Shown here: positions 4,399-6,714 of the stretch, piece after piece | Position numbering within the stretch: position 1 is the stretch's first letter | How the letters are laid out: the number at the start of each line of letters is the position of its first letter | From: Candidatus Gastranaerophilales bacterium | GTDB lineage: Bacteria; Cyanobacteriota; Vampirovibrionia; Gastranaerophilales; Gastranaerophilaceae | NCBI GenBank assembly: GCA_900772035.1 | Contig: CAAGQE010000151.1 | Coordinates: 1 to 6,714 of the forward strand | Direction of reading: 5' to 3' | DNA length: 6,714 nt | Notes under the pieces: generated by a model | The model's input: only the letters and a program-made list of their open reading frames with translations | Told to the model about the DNA's origin: nothing | The model's database searches: none | Position numbers and translations under genes: made by a program

Positions 4399-6450
4399 AT
4401 GAAAAAGTTCAACCATGGTGTTTCTATGAAAAGATCCGTAGTTATATTGGCTGTTTTTCTTGTCGTTGTTACATTATTTCCTATAGTTTGGGGTGAAAAA
4501 AATTCTAAAGATATATATTTATCTGAAAGTTCGGATTGCTTTTTTGATAAAATATACCGAAGTTATGAACAATCAAATTCTGCTTATGCTTGGACAGATT
4601 GGATGCATGAACCTATTGTATTGGATTTAGAATATGACGGCAAAATCGAGATAACAGACATCAAAGGCGGAATATACTTTGATTACAACGGAGACGGATT
4701 TGCGGAAAAGATGGCTTGGTGTTCGGGCGGAGACGGAATTCTCGTAAATGATAAAAACGGTAACGGAAAAATCGACGATGCGTCTGAAATTGTTCACCAC
4801 CAAGAACTTGCGAATTACGATACGAACAAAGACGGCGTAATTAACGAAAAAGACAACGACTATTCATTTCTCAGAATTGCGAAACGAAACGGAAAGTTGA
4901 CGACGCTTGAAGAAGAAAAAGTTGCAGAAATCAAAGTTGCGGTAAAACCTGCAAAATATATGGACGACAATTCAAACTTCAAGTTTGGCGAAGGTACTTT
5001 TAAGAAAACAGACGGAAAGACATATCGTTTTGACGAATATTATTTCATGACGGATTATTCGGATACACAAGAGGTAGACGTAACAAGAGTATTGCCGTCG
5101 GTTAAAAAACTTCCCGATATCAGATGCAGAGGAACTGTTCGTTCGTTACATCAAGCAATGATGCGTGATGAGAACCTTCAAAAATTGGTTGAAAAATTCG
5201 TAAAAGAAAAGAACGACAAAAAACGTATCGAACTTGTGACAAAGATTATTGATAAGTGGACGGAAAACGAAAACGCAAAATCGAACGTAAAAACGGATAA
5301 TAACGTAGATCCGAAACACCTTGCGGTAGTAGAGGCATTTATGGGACACCAATTCGGCGTCGGAGTAGACGGTGAAGTTAAAATTGCCGAAGTGGATACA
5401 TATACGGGAAAACAACTCGAAAGTTTGTATTTAAAACTTGAAAACTACGTGTATGCGGAATTGATGATCCAGTCACACTTGTCGGATTTAATGAAGTTGA
5501 TAAAGACGGATAAAGACGGACGAGCAGATTTTACATCGGTAACTAAAAAGTTGTCGAGAGAAATAATGTTCAGCCCGAAATACGGCAAACAACGGGTGTT
5601 GGAATTTGCAAGAACGGTAAAAGGTCTCGGCTTGGATAAAAACAGTAATTATCTTAATCCGAGAGATAAAGAGTGCTTCTATCTCAAGTTTACGGAAAAC
5701 GACAGAGAGTTGAAGTGGAAGATAGACTCTACGGCGAAGGTTCCGCTTAAAATGGATGTTAGCCAAATTATTGACGGACAACTTAAAGGAACGATTGGCG
5801 ACGATGCGTTCCGCGCGAAAGATAACGTGAAGGCACCGACAAATGCGGTTCACTCACAACAGGGAGATGACGTGTTGTACGGAAGCAACGGCAGCGATAC
5901 GTTAATCGGCTGCGAGGGCGATGATATCCTTGACGGCGGAGACGGAGACGATTTGTTGATTTCCAATGCGCACAACGATATCATTTTCGGCGGAAAGGGC
6001 AACGACAGAATTTTTGCGGGCGAAGATGACGATATCATTTTCGGCGGAGACGGTGATGACGAAATTTATCCCGATCACATGGATGCAGATTTCCTTGTTA
6101 ATGAAAAAGACAGAGGAAACGATATTGTTGTAGGCGGCAAGGGCAATGACAAGATTTACAGCATTGTCGGAGATGATACGTATATCTTCTTTAAGGGAGA
6201 CGGACAGGACGAAATCACGGATAAACAGGGCAATGATACGTTGTACTTTGGCAAGGAAATAAAGTGGAATGACTTGATTTTCAGCAAAGTCGGCGAAGAT
6301 ATGGTTATCAAAATCAAAAATACAAAAGACCAAATCACGGTAAAATGTTGGTTTGCAAAAGGACAAAAAGGTGATGATAATAACATCATTGAGATATTCG
6401 AGTTCGCAGACGGCTCTGTTCACAATGCAAACGAAATCAAACTGAAATAG
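4399..6450 (+). CDS. FrpC-like RTX calcium-binding protein with an N-terminal signal or anchor
   Basis: This is a predicted exported calcium-binding protein of 683 residues. A basic start and the hydrophobic stretch at residues 13-31 form a Sec signal or membrane anchor; VWG/E at 30-33 is a possible cleavage site. PIVLDLEYDG (72-81) opens a region like the self-processing module of Neisseria FrpC, with calcium loops around DYNGDG (95-100), DKNGNGKID (118-126) and an EF-hand loop DTNKDGVINEKD (141-152). Then come GEGTFKKTDGKTYRFDEYYF (197-216), a helical middle with LPDIRCRGTVRSLHQAM (238-254) and VDPKHLAVVEAFMG (303-316), and RTX nonapeptides (488-598). A C-terminal haemolysin-type calcium-binding-related domain follows (DTYIFFKGDGQDEI onward). 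Family members usually have a long N-terminus and no signal, and leave by type I secretion; no secretion genes are visible here. ATG 4399 has TAAGGAG 6 nt upstream, better placed than for ATG 4426. It ends TAG-TGA. The function (adhesin, toxin-like or surface protein) is not determinable. Confidence 0.88.
   Translation: MKKFNHGVSMKRSVVILAVFLVVVTLFPIVWGEKNSKDIYLSESSDCFFDKIYRSYEQSNSAYAWTDWMHEPIVLDLEYDGKIEITDIKGGIYFDYNGDGFAEKMAWCSGGDGILVNDKNGNGKIDDASEIVHHQELANYDTNKDGVINEKDNDYSFLRIAKRNGKLTTLEEEKVAEIKVAVKPAKYMDDNSNFKFGEGTFKKTDGKTYRFDEYYFMTDYSDTQEVDVTRVLPSVKKLPDIRCRGTVRSLHQAMMRDENLQKLVEKFVKEKNDKKRIELVTKIIDKWTENENAKSNVKTDNNVDPKHLAVVEAFMGHQFGVGVDGEVKIAEVDTYTGKQLESLYLKLENYVYAELMIQSHLSDLMKLIKTDKDGRADFTSVTKKLSREIMFSPKYGKQRVLEFARTVKGLGLDKNSNYLNPRDKECFYLKFTENDRELKWKIDSTAKVPLKMDVSQIIDGQLKGTIGDDAFRAKDNVKAPTNAVHSQQGDDVLYGSNGSDTLIGCEGDDILDGGDGDDLLISNAHNDIIFGGKGNDRIFAGEDDDIIFGGDGDDEIYPDHMDADFLVNEKDRGNDIVVGGKGNDKIYSIVGDDTYIFFKGDGQDEITDKQGNDTLYFGKEIKWNDLIFSKVGEDMVIKIKNTKDQITVKCWFAKGQKGDDNNIIEIFEFADGSVHNANEIKLK
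4612..5064 (+). other. FrpC self-processing-module-like domain with a Glu-Pro junction
   Basis: Within the RTX protein, residues 72-222 or so follow the order of the FrpC self-processing module: a P-x-x-L-D-L start, an F-D-x-N-x-D-G calcium loop, a W-x-x-x-D-G-x-L-V core, D-x-N-G-N-G-x-I-D, an EF-hand loop, then G-T-F-x-x-T-D-G. In FrpC the module begins right after an Asp-Pro bond that it cleaves in a calcium-dependent way. Here the equivalent pair is Glu71-Pro72, and the first loop is degenerate (LDLEYDG for the usual LDLDGDG). The domain match is from memory of the family. Confidence 0.6.
5860..6192 (+). repeat. coding RTX nonapeptide array
   Basis: Eight contiguous nine-residue units (residues 488-559) fit x-G-x-D-x-h-x-G-x, for example EGDDILDGG, KGNDRIFAG and DGDDEIYPD. 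A 12-residue interruption (HMDADFLVNEKD) follows, then three more units (572-598: RGNDIVVGG, KGNDKIYSI, VGDDTYIFF). Such repeats fold into a parallel beta roll on binding calcium. Units AHNDIIFGG and EDDDIIFGG lack the usual glycine at position 2. At the DNA level the array is a diverged 27-bp periodicity, not a separate element. Confidence 0.9.
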
Positions 6451-6474
6451 TGAATATCAGATATTTGAAACTCA

Positions 6475-6500
6475 AAAAAGTCGGGGTAACCCGACTTTTT
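6475..6500 (+). terminator. rho-independent terminator of the RTX gene
   Basis: A perfect 11-bp inverted repeat, AAAAAGTCGGG and CCCGACTTTTT, surrounds a GTAA loop, beginning 24 nt after the stop codon. The A-rich left arm and T-rich right arm allow it to work on both strands. Confidence 0.92.
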
Positions 6501-6544
6501 GATTATATTTATTTTTCTGTTAATAAGACCATGAAATAAATTAA

Positions 6545-6714
6545 TGTCATTCCGAACTCGTTTTAGGATGATAATATATTCCTCGTCATTCTGAGCGTAG
6601 CGAAGAATCTTGTAGTTTGGTCAAGACCAAACTACAGGCTTAGAATGTATTGTCATGCTGAACTGTCTTGAATTTTGTTTCACAAAAAGTCGTTGCTCAC
6701 TACACTTCGTTGTC
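6545..6714 (+). repeat. non-coding tail with imperfect TGTCATTC-type repeat units
   Basis: No gene is visible after the terminator. Three related segments share a (T/C)GTCAT-N-C-(C/T)GA(A/G)C core: 6545-6565, 6584-6610 and 6651-6670. The middle one, with CATTCTGAGCGTAGCGAAGA, resembles a dispersed intergenic repeat common in many bacterial genomes. The last 40 bases look like the start of another similar unit, cut by the window end. The units differ too much to be a recent tandem duplication, and no target-site duplication or transposase is seen. Confidence 0.55.
6611..6636. repeat. 26-bp palindrome inside the repeat tail
   Basis: TGTAGTTTGGTC and GACCAAACTACA are perfect 12-base inverted copies separated by AA. 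It lies directly after the middle repeat unit. There is no T run, so it is not a simple terminator; it may be part of a small dispersed palindromic element. Confidence 0.75.

Noticed and set aside
5308..5313. The Asp304-Pro305 pair as the autocatalytic cleavage site of the RTX protein.
   Set aside because: It lies in the VDPKHLAVVEAF segment of the helical middle, which in relatives reads like IDARKLAVLEKF. It is not at the edge of the self-processing-like module.
5860..6192. Repeats resembling a CRISPR or tandem DNA array.
   Set aside because: The repeats are diverged, in frame with period 27, and encode RTX nonapeptides. There are no constant repeats with unique spacers.
5902..6423. A 173-codon open frame on the minus strand.
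   Set aside because: It lies antisense inside the RTX array. Its periodic residues simply mirror the 27-bp coding repeat, and it lacks a ribosome-binding site.

Overview
This looks like an AT-rich chromosomal segment from a Gram-negative bacterium. It carries six protein genes, clear Shine-Dalgarno sites and rho-independent terminators. The best taxonomic hint is the ribosomal protein S1. Its first half closely resembles the cyanobacterial S1 family as I remember it, which with the low GC would suit a non-photosynthetic cyanobacterial relative such as a gut Vampirovibrionia/Gastranaerophilales lineage. This is an inference with modest confidence. No 16S rRNA or other decisive marker is present.

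Layout. The left block (1-2001) is on the minus strand. It is an ispH-rpsA operon, with isoprenoid biosynthesis (MEP pathway, last step) followed after 13 nt by ribosomal protein S1. The full ispH coding sequence can be followed to about 1989 with all three Fe-S cysteines, but it has no ordinary start. The only in-frame ATG nearby is followed directly by TGA, and the best start is a CTG behind a good ribosome-binding site. The ispH leader contains two small, mutually exclusive hairpins. Divergent from it is a plus-strand DegT/DnrJ/EryC1/StrS-family sugar aminotransferase (2165-3274), ending in a strong terminator. Convergent with that, on the minus strand, are a GNAT acetyltransferase (3337-3864) and a small XRE-type regulator (3890-4216), probably co-transcribed.

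The right block (4217-6714) holds a near-consensus sigma70-type promoter with direct 8-bp repeats around its -10 element. This drives a 683-residue RTX protein (4399-6450). The protein has the Neisseria FrpC/FrpA-like order: a self-processing-module-like EF-hand region, a helical middle, RTX nonapeptides and a haemolysin-related C-terminal domain. It departs from the usual plan in two ways. It begins with a hydrophobic signal or anchor segment instead of a long N-terminal region, and the position of the autocatalytic Asp-Pro bond is Glu-Pro. A terminator follows, then non-coding DNA with imperfect copies of a dispersed TGTCATTC-type repeat and a 26-bp near-perfect palindrome.

How they fit together. 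The left block is housekeeping. The aminotransferase probably serves surface glycan synthesis, but no partner genes are visible. The XRE regulator is divergent from the RTX gene and is a natural candidate to control it; this is untested. The most notable points are the membrane-proximal FrpC-like module with its altered cleavage site and the abnormal ispH start.
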